This document shows, piece after piece, positions 55,010 through 63,378 of a stretch of 64,000 nt of DNA. A program made the translations under genes and the position numbers. The stretch covers positions 62,001 through 126,000 of the forward strand of contig NZ_JACCDF010000004.1 of the NCBI RefSeq assembly GCF_013415105.1, written 5' to 3'. The DNA is from Vreelandella salicampi (lineage in GTDB: Bacteria > Pseudomonadota > Gammaproteobacteria > Pseudomonadales > Halomonadaceae). The notes beneath the pieces were generated by a model. It saw only the letters and a list, made by a program, of their open reading frames with translations. It did not search any database and had not been told where the DNA came from. Each line of letters opens with the position of its first letter. Position 1 is the first letter of the stretch.

Positions 55010-55645
55010 GTGCTCACAGTAGCGCTGTTTTTCTTTGCCAATATATTGTTTTGCTTAGCCTATATGGTCCGTGACATGGCGTATTTGCGCGCCATTACGA
55101 TTCTTGCAGCAAGCAGCACGCTGCCTTATTTCTATTTTCAAGCGTCGCCTCTCTACTCTGCCATGGTGTGGCAGGTCGCTTTTATCGTCATCAATGCGTT
55201 TAACTTAACCGCGCTACTGCTCCAGCGGCGCCCCATTAAGCTCACTGAGCAGGAAACGTGGTTACAGCAAACCACGTTGCGCTTGCTGAAGCCCCGAAAA
55301 ATGCGTCGTCTCCTCCGGCTCGCCGAAACGCATGAGATCGAAAAAGGCGAACTGCTTATCGAAAAAGGCCAAGAGCTAAATGCGCTGCTGCTTATTTTAT
55401 CGGGCCATGCTCAGGTTGAAATCAACCAGCAGCAACGTGCCAACCTCTACCCGGGAGATTTTGCCGGTGAGATGAGTTTTATCAGTCACAAGCTCACCAG
55501 TGCCGACGTGGTTGCCGAAGAGCCAGTGCGCTATTTAGTCTGGCCCGCTCATACCCTTGAGCGCTTGTACTTGCGCGACCCCGACATGAAATACGCCCTG
55601 CAAGGCGCTATTGGTATGGATATGGCAAATAAGCTCGCCCGTTGA
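55010..55645 (+). CDS. Membrane-anchored cyclic-nucleotide-binding (Popeye-like) protein
   Basis: A 211-residue protein with about three N-terminal membrane segments, then a single cyclic-nucleotide-binding fold (EIEKGELLIEKGQELNALLLILSGHAQVEI, key GELLIEKGQELNALLLILSG; then PGDFAGEMSFI, the phosphate-binding cassette). The order TM-CNB resembles Popeye-domain proteins. The cassette has an FAGEMSF match but no obvious Arg-Ala afterwards, so ligand binding is uncertain. The start is GTG 55010 behind GGGGGTGAT. It lies upstream of a cyclic-nucleotide phosphodiesterase cluster. Confidence 0.8.
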   Translation: MLTVALFFFANILFCLAYMVRDMAYLRAITILAASSTLPYFYFQASPLYSAMVWQVAFIVINAFNLTALLLQRRPIKLTEQETWLQQTTLRLLKPRKMRRLLRLAETHEIEKGELLIEKGQELNALLLILSGHAQVEINQQQRANLYPGDFAGEMSFISHKLTSADVVAEEPVRYLVWPAHTLERLYLRDPDMKYALQGAIGMDMANKLAR

Positions 55646-55735
55646 TCCAAAAAACGGCCTAACGTTGGTAGTATTCCAGGCATTAACTCGATTCAGCTTA
55701 TATGCTGAATAAAAATAAGTGCTATCAGGTGCCCT

Positions 55736-57379
55736 ATGAGTCAAGCGGCTTGCGACGACGACATTACCCGTATTCGTCAACTCAACGAGATCGGCATTGC
55801 CCTTTCCTCCGAGCGTAACCATGACGCCTTGCTTGAGCGTATTCTTACCAGTGCCCGTGAATTAACCCAAGCAGACGCAGGCACGCTCTACACCGTCGAC
55901 GCTGCAAAACAGCAACTCTCGTTCGCCATCGTGCAAAACGATACGCTAGGCATTCGCCTCGGGGGGCTCAGCGAGCCAGTAGGCGATCAGTTCCCCACAA
56001 TTGAGTTGTATCAAAACGACGGCTCACCCAATCAACATTTGGTGGTGGCGTATACGGTGTTAAACGACTGCACCGTCAATATCGAAGACGCTTACACGGC
56101 GGAAGGCTTCGATTTCTCCGGCACACGCAAATTCGACCAGGCGACGGGGTATCGCTCGCGGGCGTTTCTCACCGTGCCCATGCACAACCACGAGGGCGAT
56201 ACGGTGGCGGTGCTGCAGCTTTTAAATAAGCGTACCGCCGACGGTATCGAAGGCACCTTCAGCCAGGCGGATCAACATATCGCCGAATCGCTTGCCTCGC
56301 AGGCCGCCGTTGCCATCACTAACCAACGCTTGATTGCGGAAATGCAGGCGCTGTTCGACAGTTTTACCCGCGTTATCGCCACCGCCATCGATGCCAAGTC
56401 CGCTCACACCGGCGCCCACTGCCGCCGCGTCCCTGACGCTACATTGTTGCTCGCTGAGGCGACGCACCGCTCAAGGCGCCCGGAAGTGGCCAACTTCACG
56501 CTGACGAACGACGACCGCTACGAACTCAAAACCGCCGCCTGGCTGCACGACTGCGGAAAAGTCGTCACCCCGCACCATGTCATGGAGAAGTCGACCAAGC
56601 TTGAAGGGCTGTTTGACCGCCTGCCTATGATTGAGGCGCGCTTCGCGGCCAAGCAACAAGCGCTTAACGCCGCGCAGCTGCGCGCCGAGCTCGATGCCTC
56701 CCGAAACGGTCAGCCACTGAGTGATACAAAACACGATGCTTTCGCGGCCGATCAGCAAGCCCTTCAAGCCTCTCTCAACCTAGTGCGCCGCTCCAATTCA
56801 GGCGGCGAGTTCATGCAAGATGACGATATCGAGCGACTTCACGCTATTGCGCAAGAGACATGGGAAGACGCCGAAGGCCATCAAAAGCCACTATTAACCG
56901 ACGAAGAGCTCGAAAACCTGTGCATCCGCCGCGGCACGCTAAATCACGACGAGCGCAAAATCATTGAAGGGCATATGACCGCCACGCTCGATATGCTTGG
57001 CGAGCTACCGTTCCCGAAGCATTTACAGCGTGTGCCCGAATACGCAGGCGGCCATCACGAACGCATGGACGGCACCGGCTACCCCAATGGCTTAACCCGT
57101 GAACAGCTGTCGCTGCCGGCACGCATGATGGGCATTGCCGACGTTTTCGAAGCGCTCACTGCGCCGGATAGGCCTTACAAAGCGCCGATGAAGCTCTCTC
57201 AAGCGCTGACCATCATGGGGCGCATGGTCGAAGACAACCATTTGGACCCGGATTTATTCGCCGTGTTTGTCGAGGAAGGCGTGTATCTCGATTACGCCCG
57301 CCAGCACCTTGCCGATGACCAATTTGATACGGTGGATACCGCTTCGCTACCGGGGTTATACGACACATTATCCGCCTAG
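55736..57379 (+). CDS. GAF / HD-GYP domain c-di-GMP phosphodiesterase
   Basis: A 547-residue cytoplasmic protein. An N-terminal GAF sensor (about 20-190; SARELTQADAGTLYTVD) is followed by an HD-GYP domain. The metal-binding AWLHDCGKVVTP and the hallmark HHERMDGTGYPNGL are intact, as is GIADVFEALTAPDRPYK. Between HD and GYP lies an insertion of more than 100 residues rich in Ala/Gln. HD-GYP enzymes cut c-di-GMP to pGpG or GMP. The GAF ligand is unknown; a cyclic nucleotide would fit the neighbours. Confidence 0.92.
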   Translation: MSQAACDDDITRIRQLNEIGIALSSERNHDALLERILTSARELTQADAGTLYTVDAAKQQLSFAIVQNDTLGIRLGGLSEPVGDQFPTIELYQNDGSPNQHLVVAYTVLNDCTVNIEDAYTAEGFDFSGTRKFDQATGYRSRAFLTVPMHNHEGDTVAVLQLLNKRTADGIEGTFSQADQHIAESLASQAAVAITNQRLIAEMQALFDSFTRVIATAIDAKSAHTGAHCRRVPDATLLLAEATHRSRRPEVANFTLTNDDRYELKTAAWLHDCGKVVTPHHVMEKSTKLEGLFDRLPMIEARFAAKQQALNAAQLRAELDASRNGQPLSDTKHDAFAADQQALQASLNLVRRSNSGGEFMQDDDIERLHAIAQETWEDAEGHQKPLLTDEELENLCIRRGTLNHDERKIIEGHMTATLDMLGELPFPKHLQRVPEYAGGHHERMDGTGYPNGLTREQLSLPARMMGIADVFEALTAPDRPYKAPMKLSQALTIMGRMVEDNHLDPDLFAVFVEEGVYLDYARQHLADDQFDTVDTASLPGLYDTLSA

Positions 57380-57417
57380 GTCTACGATTCACTTTTCGCA
57401 AAGATACTAACAACGCT

Positions 57418-58191
57418 ATGCAAATACTCCCCCTTGGCGCAAGCGGCGGCCTAGAACCACAGCAAGGCACCAGCGCTTTTCACCTGCCGCCCCATACGCT
57501 TGTCGATGCAGGCACAGGGGCTTCACGGCTTAGTGACGCAGCGCTGTCGTCACTGAACAGCATTTTGCTGACGCACGCGCATCTTGACCATATCGCAAGC
57601 CTCCCGCTTCTCGTCGATACGCAGTTTGAAGCCCTTGCCGAACAACAGCGCGCCTTAAGCGTCTATGCGCTGCCGGAAGTGCTTGAAATACTTCAAACGC
57701 ATATATTCAACGGGCATATTTGGCCTGATTTCACCCGTCTTCCCTCAGCGGACACACCCGTACTTCGCTTTGTGCCTATCACGTTTTGGCAACCATTTAC
57801 GTTATCTGGGGAGTCGAATAGAACGCTTCAAGCGACACCGTTTCCTGTCACTCACGGCGTCCCCACCTGTGGCTACCGTATTAGCGATGGCACCACCCAG
57901 GTCGCCATCAGCGGCGATACCGGTCTGAGCGAGACAACCATTTCATCGCTTAACCGCTTAGGCGCGCTCGATCGTTTGGTTATCGAATGTGCCTTTAGCA
58001 ACCACCTGGATGCGCTGGCAGAAGTCGCACACCACCTGACACCGCAACGTCTCACCGTACTACTCGATAGCCTGGATACACTGCCGGAAGAATTATGGAT
58101 CACGCACTTGAAGCCCAAACAGCGTGACACTATTGCCATGGAGCTACGCCAACAGCTTCCCTCTACGCTGCGCTGGGAACTGCCATCATGA
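57418..58191 (+). CDS. Class II 3',5'-cyclic-nucleotide phosphodiesterase (MBL fold)
   Basis: A 257-residue metallo-beta-lactamase-fold enzyme of the class II (PDE1/CpdP-type) group. The start MQILPLGASGGLEPQQGTSAF, the zinc motif LTHAHLDHIASLPLL and the later SGDTGLSET support this. It should hydrolyse cAMP or cGMP. No signal peptide is seen. It overlaps the following TPR/barrel gene by 4 bp if that gene starts at 58188, so the two are likely co-transcribed. Confidence 0.88.
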   Translation: MQILPLGASGGLEPQQGTSAFHLPPHTLVDAGTGASRLSDAALSSLNSILLTHAHLDHIASLPLLVDTQFEALAEQQRALSVYALPEVLEILQTHIFNGHIWPDFTRLPSADTPVLRFVPITFWQPFTLSGESNRTLQATPFPVTHGVPTCGYRISDGTTQVAISGDTGLSETTISSLNRLGALDRLVIECAFSNHLDALAEVAHHLTPQRLTVLLDSLDTLPEELWITHLKPKQRDTIAMELRQQLPSTLRWELPS

Positions 58192-58199
58192 GGAACCCA

Positions 58200-59609
58200 A
58201 TGCCGTTTAACGTCTCCCGACTCTCTTACTGCTGCCTTTTTGGCACGCTTTTGAGCGCGACGCTCGCGTCCTCTGCCTGGGGTTACCAAGCTGAACTCGA
58301 AAGTGCCCAACAAGCCCTCGCCCAAGACGATAACCAGGCCGCCTACGAGCAACTGCAAGCGCTTGAAATAGAACACAGCGGCGCCCCTGAGTTTGATTAC
58401 TGGTTGGGCGTGGCCGCCCTTCGCGCGGGTGAGCCCAGTCACGCGCTGATTGCGTTGGACCGCGCGATTTTACGCCAACCCAACCACGCTGGCGCCCGCA
58501 TGGAGCGGGTTGCCGCGTTACTACACCTTGACCAGCGCCGCGCTGCCGAGCGTGAAATCGAACAGCTGCAAGCGCTTTCGCCACCGCCCGAAGCACAAGA
58601 GGCCATTGCCCGGTTTCAAGCGGTGATTGAGCAGCGCCGTCAAGCGGAAAGCAGCCCGCAACACCAAGCCCGCTTAGGGGTGGATCTCGGCTATGACAGC
58701 AATCCGCAGCGGTTTCCTGACGAAATCGCCATCGACCCGCTGCAGCCTGATTTACGCCAAGTGTTTGACGAGCTTATCGAGATGGGCCTTGAACCCAATG
58801 GCGACCCATCGCAATTTGACGAACGGGTATTCAGCAGCGACGCCAGTACCTATCAGCGGCTACAAGGCAGCTACCAGGGTGTTTTCCCTATCGATGAACA
58901 GTCCCGCTGGCGTATTAGCACCACCGGCCAAGCGCAACGCTATACCGAAGAAGCAGCGCAAGATTACGATCTCACCCTCGCCCAAGCCCAAGTGGGCTAT
59001 CAGCGTGATTTAGAAGCGCAACGCGTGTTGACGCTGCGCGGCTCGGCGCTACAGGGGTGGAGTGGTCAACAGCAAAGCCGCTTGCTCACCCGCTGGGGCA
59101 CCGCCGCCGATCTACGCCAGCCCATCGGCTTAGACAGCGAACTCACCTGGCAGCTCGGCGCGCAGCATAACCGCTTTAGCGCTTCCAACAATGACTACAA
59201 TGCAGGCCGCATTGGCGTTCAATGGAATACCAACCATTCTGATTTTCGCACCCGTTTAAGCGCGCAACTCGAACATGAATGGGCGGATGAAAGTCGCGAC
59301 GGCGGTGACCTTATTCAAGTGCGCCTTGGCGCCGGCTTGGATTACCCAATTAATGACCAACATCTGATTCGCGCCGATCTCAACCACCGAGTCCGCACCT
59401 ATCAAAACGACGGCTTCGCGCTCTACAACGACTTTGCTCCCACTGAGCGTCGCGACCGCATTTGGCAAGCGCGGCTGGCATGGCTTTACCAGCTCAATAG
59501 CGACTGGCTAGTGGAAGCCAGTGCCGATGCTGAACGCCGCCTCTCCTCGATCGAGTTCTTTGACACGCAGCGCTTTCAAACACAGTTAGGGCTTCGCTAC
59601 CTTTTCTAA
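58200..59609 (+). CDS. TPR plus outer-membrane beta-barrel protein (SLAM-like)
   Basis: A 469-residue exported protein. The signal peptide ends near LASSAWG. About 130 residues of TPR helices follow (ALAQDDNQAAYEQLQALEI; FDYWLGVAALRAGEPSHA), then a beta-rich region opening with LGVDLGYDSNPQ and ending in the aromatic-final strand QLGLRYLF, as in BAM substrates. TPR followed by a barrel of about 300 residues is the layout of SLAM (DUF560) lipoprotein translocators. ATG 58200 has GAGGA before it; 58188 is the alternative. Its stop overlaps the FecR gene's ATG. Confidence 0.75.
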   Translation: MPFNVSRLSYCCLFGTLLSATLASSAWGYQAELESAQQALAQDDNQAAYEQLQALEIEHSGAPEFDYWLGVAALRAGEPSHALIALDRAILRQPNHAGARMERVAALLHLDQRRAAEREIEQLQALSPPPEAQEAIARFQAVIEQRRQAESSPQHQARLGVDLGYDSNPQRFPDEIAIDPLQPDLRQVFDELIEMGLEPNGDPSQFDERVFSSDASTYQRLQGSYQGVFPIDEQSRWRISTTGQAQRYTEEAAQDYDLTLAQAQVGYQRDLEAQRVLTLRGSALQGWSGQQQSRLLTRWGTAADLRQPIGLDSELTWQLGAQHNRFSASNNDYNAGRIGVQWNTNHSDFRTRLSAQLEHEWADESRDGGDLIQVRLGAGLDYPINDQHLIRADLNHRVRTYQNDGFALYNDFAPTERRDRIWQARLAWLYQLNSDWLVEASADAERRLSSIEFFDTQRFQTQLGLRYLF

Positions 59610-62600
59610 TGGGGATTGTTATGGTCTGTTTTCACAAGCGCCCACTGGCTCGCTTCACCTCGCTAAGCTTGGGTAGCCTGGCGCTGCTACCCCTTCCCTC
59701 CTTTGCCGACACACCGGCCGGGCGGGTAATGTTTGTTCATGGCGACGCCTCTATCGAGCGCGACGGCGAACGCATTCCCGCCGAGCGCGGCGCGGACTTC
59801 TTCGCCGGCGATACGTTTCACACAGCGCAAGCCAGCACGCTGCAGCTGCGCTACAGCGACGGCGGCACCAAGGCCATTCGCCCGGGCAGTAGCTACACCC
59901 TTGAGCGCTACGAACTCGACGAAGACTCACCGGAAGATTCGGAACAAAGCGGTGAGCTGCTCCGCGGCGGCCTGCGCGCGATTACCGGCGCCATCGGCCG
60001 CAACGCGCCAGAAAATGTCTCGCACAGTACGCCCGTTGCCACCATGGGGATCCGCGGCACCAGCTTTCAAATGCTGCACGTACCCGAAGGCGGGAGCGAC
60101 GCGCTACCCGGCGTCGGCACGGGCAGTTACCTCTACGTTGAAAGCGGCATGGTCGCCATGTCAACGGATGCGGGCGAAACCCTCATACGCCCCGGCCAAG
60201 TTTTTTTCACGCCATCAGCTAATGACGCACCCCGGTTGTTGCCTGACGGCGTAAACATCTTTGAGCAACTTGATGAAAACATGCCGCAAGGCGGCGAAGA
60301 TGATAGCGACGAAGACGCGTCAGCAGAAACATCCCAAAGTGAAGCAGGTACTTCCCAAGGCAGCGATGACGAGACAGAAACGTCCCAAAGCGAAGCAAGT
60401 ACCAACGATGGCGCGACAGAAACCACGGATGAGGCAGGCACGCCCCCCAATAACCAAGCCACTTCTGCCCCTCCAACGGCCTCCCCGACTCCTAGTTCAA
60501 ACACCTCCACAGAAGGGACTTTTTTTGAAAATGCTGAACTCACATCCGTAGAAGACGATGGTGCAGTACAAAATACAATCAGCGAAAACCAAGCCGCAGA
60601 AGAGGCGACTGAAGCGCCCACACCAGAACCCACGGAAGAACCGACCGAAGAGCCCACTCAGGAACCCACAGAAGAACCGACCGAGGAGCCCACTCAGGAA
60701 CCCACGGAAGAACCGACCGAGGAGCCCACCCAGGAACCCACGGAAGAACCGACCGAGGAGCCCACCCAGGAACCCACGGAAGAACCGACCGAGGAGCCCA
60801 CTCAGGAACCCACCGAGGAACCAACCGAGGAGCCCACTCAGGAACCCACAGAAGAACCAACCGAGGAGCCCACTCAGGAACCCACGGAAGAGCCAACGGA
60901 AGAACAAGTGCTCAATGCGCGTATCGAAGAACAGCTCGGCTTCAATAACCTAGATGCACTGCGCGGGCGCGATACATCTGGGAACAATGTTTTAGGAGAT
61001 GACTTCACCACAAGCTTTGTCGCCGTTGCTCTGGATCGCAACGACAGCAACCTGTCTGGCATCTCCGCTAACGCTACACGCTGGCGGGAAGACAATGGGG
61101 CAGCCTTGACGGGAATTAACCGCAGCTCTCAAGCGATCCATAGCGCAAAAAATGCCACCCCAGAACTGGCTGACAGGGTAGCGTTAAGTGAAGTGGAAAA
61201 TGTTAGCCTTTACTGGGGTCGCTGGGCGGCAAGTGACTTGCGTCTTGTTGATGAAGAGGAAGGAACGTTAAGCCCACTTGAAGGTGACCTTCATTACATC
61301 GCAAGTAACGCCGTGTTAAGTAATATCAGTGAAGAGCAGCTCTCGGCGCTGTTTGCATCACCAGATGCGCTGGCAAACTCCACGATCCCATTTGACATCG
61401 CTGCCAGCACCGGGCTAAGCACCAATGGCCAGCCGCTACTGCTCGATACCGAAACTTCTCAGCTCACTATCAGCGCAGAAGATGGCGCCCTCTTTATTCG
61501 TGCCGACTTTTACCTGTCACCTGAAATTGATGCACCAGAAGACGAGCTGCCGCGCTACCACGCCAGCGGTCAGCTAGCACTGACAGAGTTTGCCGTCGCT
61601 GATGAAAACGGAAGCCGGAGCAATATTATGCTCACCGGCACCGACATCACGACCGGCAATTTCGGCGGACGTTTTGTCGGCCAAGAGAGTGCGACAGGCG
61701 CCATTGGCAACCTCTACGTTGAAGTTGCCACCGGTGATAACTACACCAGCGCCTACGGCAGCCTCGGCTTTAGCCGTGGTGAGCTGCAAACGCTTCCCCC
61801 TGCCCAGCAGCTCGGCTTCGAAAACACTGACGCCATGCTGACCCAGGGCGTGAGCGGCAGCGACGCTGGCTTTCTTGGCGGCACGGGCCAGCTCTTGCTC
61901 ACCACCGGCGAAAACGGTGAGCAAGCGGTATCTCCCGATGCCACCCGCTGGAACGACAAACTGCGCTCAGCCACCCTCGATGAGGCACGCTTGCAGACCC
62001 AGGCCGGCGCCGAGCCAGCCAACTTCCAGGTGATCTCGCTTGGGGATCGCGAGGCAACTTCAGGTAGCGCCACCGCGATCTACTGGGGCCGTTGGGCCAG
62101 CGAGGACATCGCGCGCTTAAGCACAGACGGCACGGAGCTTTTAACCCCGCTGGGCAACGTGGGCGATCTCCATTATGTCGGCAGCAATCAGGTACTCGAC
62201 GTGGACAACATGACAACCACCGAGGCCACTACGTTAATTGAGCAGCTAGCCAATCTCGACCCAGATACGCCTTTTGCACCTGGCAACCGCGTTGATTTTT
62301 CACTCGTCACCCCCGGCGAGCTCACTGTTAATGACGGCTCGCTAACGGTGCGCGATGACTCAACGTTCTCTCTCGCTTACCAAACGCGTGATACGATCAC
62401 CCCCCTGCATGCCCAAGCTCAGTTCTATCTGGTCGATGAAACCGGCACGGTCTACCTGGCACAGTCCAGCGAGTGGCTGGAGAACTTCTTTTATGATGAC
62501 GGAAGCGGCGCGCAGCGCTTGACGTTTGGCCAAGGCGGCGGCTCCATCCCCCCAGGCGTCACCCCCGTCAGCGGCGGTCACTTCTCCTCGCGCTTTACCG

Positions 62601-63373
62601 GCACGGATGACGGTACCGGCACTGGCGAGGTCGACGGCGTGATCGGCAACCTCTACGTCGAGATCGACGGCGGTGATCGCAGCGCTTACGGCAGCCTAGG
62701 CTTCGGGCGCGAGCCAGCACCTGAACAGTGGATTAACTTTGAGCCTACCCTCCAAAACAGTTTACTTAGTTACGGAGGCAGCGATTATATTAATGATCTT
62801 TATCAACAAAATATCTCGCCTTCGGATCAAGGGTCATACGCTTTCGGTAACGGTGAAATCGTCTGGGGGTATTGGGGAAGCGGTACAGAAATCCCTAGCA
62901 ATACAGGCTTCACTGCCCCCATTCCGGCTTCTATCGCTTTCATTGCTACTTCCAATGATATCTCGGACTCTAGCTTAACGTTGAGTGATTCAGTCCTTAT
63001 CGCTTTAAGCAACCAATTAACAACGAACGTGACATTTAATTGGGTCGACGGTACAGGCCTGGTGCCAAATGACGGCGGCGAGATTATCCCTATCCTAAGC
63101 GACAGCTCTATTGAGCTATCCAACGACGCCGGTGTAAGCGTTGAGATTCTATTGGATGGCTTCGGGAAGTTGAGCGGTAACAAGTTATCTGAAAACTTCT
63201 CGCTCGATAATATTTCGCTGGACGAAGTTGTATGTGGTGATAGTGGTTGCTTTGATGGCGGTACATTCAACGGCAAATATATCGGCGAAGACGCCGCCGC
63301 CATCATGAGTCTGATCGAAGCCTGGGGAGATTCGAGTAGCTATAGTGGAACAGGTCTTTTTGAGCGCGACTAA
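59609..63373 (+). CDS. FecR-domain surface protein with Pro-Thr-Glu repeats and three barrel-like modules
   Basis: A 1254-residue exported protein. The signal peptide ends at LPSFA before DTPAGRV; ATG 59621 is an alternative start. A FecR domain follows (FVHGDASIERDGERIPAERG, THSTPVATMGIRGTSF-type segment VATMGIRGTSF). Next is an acidic Ser/Thr linker, then a 12-residue repeat EPTEEPTEEPTQ, seven full copies. The C-terminal 800 residues contain three related modules, each with YWGRWAS/YWGSG and a GxFxGxFxG segment; the first two end IGNLYVE ... AYGSLGF, like TbpB-type small barrels. The third module is AT-richer and diverged. It is coupled to the SLAM-like gene upstream. Confidence 0.8.
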   Translation: MGIVMVCFHKRPLARFTSLSLGSLALLPLPSFADTPAGRVMFVHGDASIERDGERIPAERGADFFAGDTFHTAQASTLQLRYSDGGTKAIRPGSSYTLERYELDEDSPEDSEQSGELLRGGLRAITGAIGRNAPENVSHSTPVATMGIRGTSFQMLHVPEGGSDALPGVGTGSYLYVESGMVAMSTDAGETLIRPGQVFFTPSANDAPRLLPDGVNIFEQLDENMPQGGEDDSDEDASAETSQSEAGTSQGSDDETETSQSEASTNDGATETTDEAGTPPNNQATSAPPTASPTPSSNTSTEGTFFENAELTSVEDDGAVQNTISENQAAEEATEAPTPEPTEEPTEEPTQEPTEEPTEEPTQEPTEEPTEEPTQEPTEEPTEEPTQEPTEEPTEEPTQEPTEEPTEEPTQEPTEEPTEEPTQEPTEEPTEEQVLNARIEEQLGFNNLDALRGRDTSGNNVLGDDFTTSFVAVALDRNDSNLSGISANATRWREDNGAALTGINRSSQAIHSAKNATPELADRVALSEVENVSLYWGRWAASDLRLVDEEEGTLSPLEGDLHYIASNAVLSNISEEQLSALFASPDALANSTIPFDIAASTGLSTNGQPLLLDTETSQLTISAEDGALFIRADFYLSPEIDAPEDELPRYHASGQLALTEFAVADENGSRSNIMLTGTDITTGNFGGRFVGQESATGAIGNLYVEVATGDNYTSAYGSLGFSRGELQTLPPAQQLGFENTDAMLTQGVSGSDAGFLGGTGQLLLTTGENGEQAVSPDATRWNDKLRSATLDEARLQTQAGAEPANFQVISLGDREATSGSATAIYWGRWASEDIARLSTDGTELLTPLGNVGDLHYVGSNQVLDVDNMTTTEATTLIEQLANLDPDTPFAPGNRVDFSLVTPGELTVNDGSLTVRDDSTFSLAYQTRDTITPLHAQAQFYLVDETGTVYLAQSSEWLENFFYDDGSGAQRLTFGQGGGSIPPGVTPVSGGHFSSRFTGTDDGTGTGEVDGVIGNLYVEIDGGDRSAYGSLGFGREPAPEQWINFEPTLQNSLLSYGGSDYINDLYQQNISPSDQGSYAFGNGEIVWGYWGSGTEIPSNTGFTAPIPASIAFIATSNDISDSSLTLSDSVLIALSNQLTTNVTFNWVDGTGLVPNDGGEIIPILSDSSIELSNDAGVSVEILLDGFGKLSGNKLSENFSLDNISLDEVVCGDSGCFDGGTFNGKYIGEDAAAIMSLIEAWGDSSSYSGTGLFERD
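60626..60903 (+). repeat. 36-bp in-frame tandem repeat
   Basis: Seven full units of 36 bp start at 60626, 60662, 60698, 60734, 60770, 60806 and 60842, followed by a partial eighth from 60878. Each encodes EPTEEPTEEPTQ. Units differ only at a few third positions, so the copy number is probably unstable by slippage or recombination. The translation predicts an extended, negatively charged stalk. Confidence 0.95.
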
Positions 63374-63378
63374 TTATG

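Noticed and set aside
60626..60903. CRISPR array
   Set aside because: The 36-bp units are contiguous without spacers, in frame and coding.
60497..60907. Minus-strand Gly/Leu/Phe-rich frame over the 36-bp repeat
   Set aside because: Its repeats are just the reverse reading of the Pro-Thr-Glu repeat of the FecR gene.
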